Virus record (IMG/VR): IMGVR_UViG_3300049445_000621
Span: 1 to 29,365 of that record
Direction: 5' to 3' (one strand)
Source of the DNA: a virus
Length of the DNA: 29,365 nt
The notes below the pieces were generated by a model. The model saw only the letters and a program-made list of their open reading frames with translations. It was not told the DNA's origin and did no database searches. Shown piece after piece: positions 28,351-29,365 of the stretch; position 1 is the stretch's first letter; the number at the start of each line of letters is the position of its first letter. The position numbers were made by a program, and so were the translations under genes.

Positions 28351-29365
28351 GTGCCGATAACTGCGCGACCCGATCCCAACAATCCCGGCAAGTTCATCTG
28401 GGTCGATTCGGCGACGGGTCAGCCAGCCACGCAACCTGGCGGCGCCAACACGCCGTATGTCGCGCCCAGCGACCAGCCCGCGCAGGCACCCGTCACCAAC
28501 GTGAACATCGACCCCAACGCTAGCAAAGCGGCCACGTCCACCACGGGTCCAGCCGCGGGCCCGGCTGCGCCAGGGTCGCCGAGCATGGGTGGCTACACCG
28601 TCTCGCAGGTCATCGGCGAGTCCGATGCCGAGCTGCTGAAAGCCAACACCGACGTCGCCAAGCTGTGGGATCAGATCAACGCCCAGAAAGTTCTCGTCGA
28701 TCAGGCACAGAACGATCCCGCCACCATCGCCAACCCGGCGAAACTGACCGCCGCCACCAGCACCCTGAACGCGCTGTACTCGACTCTCAGCCAGGGCTTG
28801 CAGCGCGTCGAGACGGCCAACGCGTCGCGCAGCAAAACGCTCAACGACGCGATCCACGATGGGACCGTTGATCCAGGCCAGGTCCAGGTCGCGCAGTCCA
28901 CCGCGGCGAAGGCCGACGCGGACGCTGGGCTGGCCAGGACGCAGGCGAAAGTCCTCGACGAGGGCTCAGACGGCCAGAAAGCGCTGGTTGCGGCCCAGGC
29001 AACGTCGGCCAGTGCCCAGGCGGCCTCGCTGCTGGCGACGGCCGCGGCAACCACGGCCAAGACGCCGGCGGAGATTGCCCAGCTCAACGCTCAGGCCAAG
29101 GCCCTGAACGCACAGGCCGACCAGACCAACGCGCTGCTGCCGGGTCTGATCGACAAGCAAAAAGCCGAGACCGGGCTGACCAACGCCCAGACCAGCCTCA
29201 CCGGCTCGCAGTCACAGCTCGCCCAGGCCCAGGCCACGCAGGCGACGGCCAACGCGGGGCTGACAGACGCCCAGACGGCCCAGACGAAGGCACAGACCTC
29301 GACGCTGCTGCCGGCTCAGGTGGGGCTCGCGGGCGCCCAGGCGGGGCTGGCTGGGGCGCAGACGG
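28351..29365 (+). CDS. Long coiled-coil Ala/Gln-rich protein, 3' end outside window
   Basis: GTG 28351 follows the previous stop by one base, and the frame stays open to the window end (338 codons visible). The first 85 residues are Pro/Gly/Ala-rich and flexible. From about residue 90 the protein is a continuous helix with regular Ala/Gln/Leu spacing (DVAKLWDQINAQKVLVDQAQ; then NAQTSLTGSQSQLAQAQATQ; TDAQTAQTKAQTSTLLPAQV). Repeated units based on A-Q-A and G-L-T/A-x-A-Q-T end the visible part. Long coiled coils near the portal are typical of internal or ejection proteins of short-tailed phages, although a tape-measure or scaffold-like role cannot be excluded without the rest. Confidence 0.65.
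   Translation, partial: MPITARPDPNNPGKFIWVDSATGQPATQPGGANTPYVAPSDQPAQAPVTNVNIDPNASKAATSTTGPAAGPAAPGSPSMGGYTVSQVIGESDAELLKANTDVAKLWDQINAQKVLVDQAQNDPATIANPAKLTAATSTLNALYSTLSQGLQRVETANASRSKTLNDAIHDGTVDPGQVQVAQSTAAKADADAGLARTQAKVLDEGSDGQKALVAAQATSASAQAASLLATAAATTAKTPAEIAQLNAQAKALNAQADQTNALLPGLIDKQKAETGLTNAQTSLTGSQSQLAQAQATQATANAGLTDAQTAQTKAQTSTLLPAQVGLAGAQAGLAGAQT

Noticed and set aside
1-29365. tRNA or rRNA genes
   Set aside because: No cloverleaf with a GGTTCGA-type T-loop and no rRNA-like stretch was noticed by eye; a dedicated tRNA search would be decisive.

Overview
The window is a continuous, gene-dense, high-GC stretch of a temperate tailed bacteriophage or prophage. Packaging, capsid, tail, lysis, integration, repressor and replication genes are all present. 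Genes lie nearly end to end and are coupled by ATGA, GTGA or TGATG overlaps. GTG starts are common and the major capsid gene appears to start with TTG. No host gene, tRNA or rRNA was seen. The GC content and the style of the lysis and tail proteins suggest a high-GC host such as an Actinomycetota or Chloroflexota bacterium, but the sequence alone does not settle this. No tape-measure gene lies between capsid and lysis genes, so a short-tailed particle is more likely than a siphovirus, unless that gene lies outside the window.

Layout: (1) 1-12.6 kb, plus strand: the end of a scaffold-like gene, major capsid protein, small beta-rich virion proteins, a LamG-like protein with C-terminal repeats, two large tail proteins, a tail fibre, then a lysis cassette (cysteine-peptidase-like lysin split by an apparent +1 frameshift, holin, coiled-coil protein). 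A PD-(D/E)XK endonuclease gene sits in reverse orientation directly after the capsid gene. (2) 12.6-14.06 kb, minus strand: a five-gene micro-operon (SWIM zinc finger, 66-aa protein, 43-aa membrane protein, OB-fold-like protein, 151-aa coiled-coil protein) behind a clear promoter, facing away from a small XRE regulator. (3) 14.1-17.4 kb: XRE regulator, small genes, large serine integrase, and convergent to it a second XRE repressor plus a small gene. (4) 17.4-22.8 kb, plus strand: early genes, with HTH and ribbon-helix-helix proteins, small membrane proteins, a secreted transglycosylase-like protein, a Bet/RecT annealase, a VRR-NUC nuclease, a replisome-organiser-like protein with internal iterons, and zinc-finger proteins. 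(5) 22.8-29.4 kb: small-terminase-like protein, large terminase, portal, several very small genes, and a long coiled-coil protein cut by the window end.

Packaging and portal genes are at the right end, while the scaffold end and capsid gene are at the left end. The window may therefore be a circularly permuted phage genome, or most of one, opened between portal and scaffold.

The most interesting non-coding signals are: three copies of a 20-bp element made of two 10-bp direct repeats, each upstream of a small gene in the switch region and in the same orientation as that gene; the TTT-TGA frameshift point inside the lysin; a 29-bp exact duplication of the 3' end of the XRE gene just before the integrase; iterons inside the replication gene; and a leftward terminator that would end a repressor transcript running antisense to the integrase gene.
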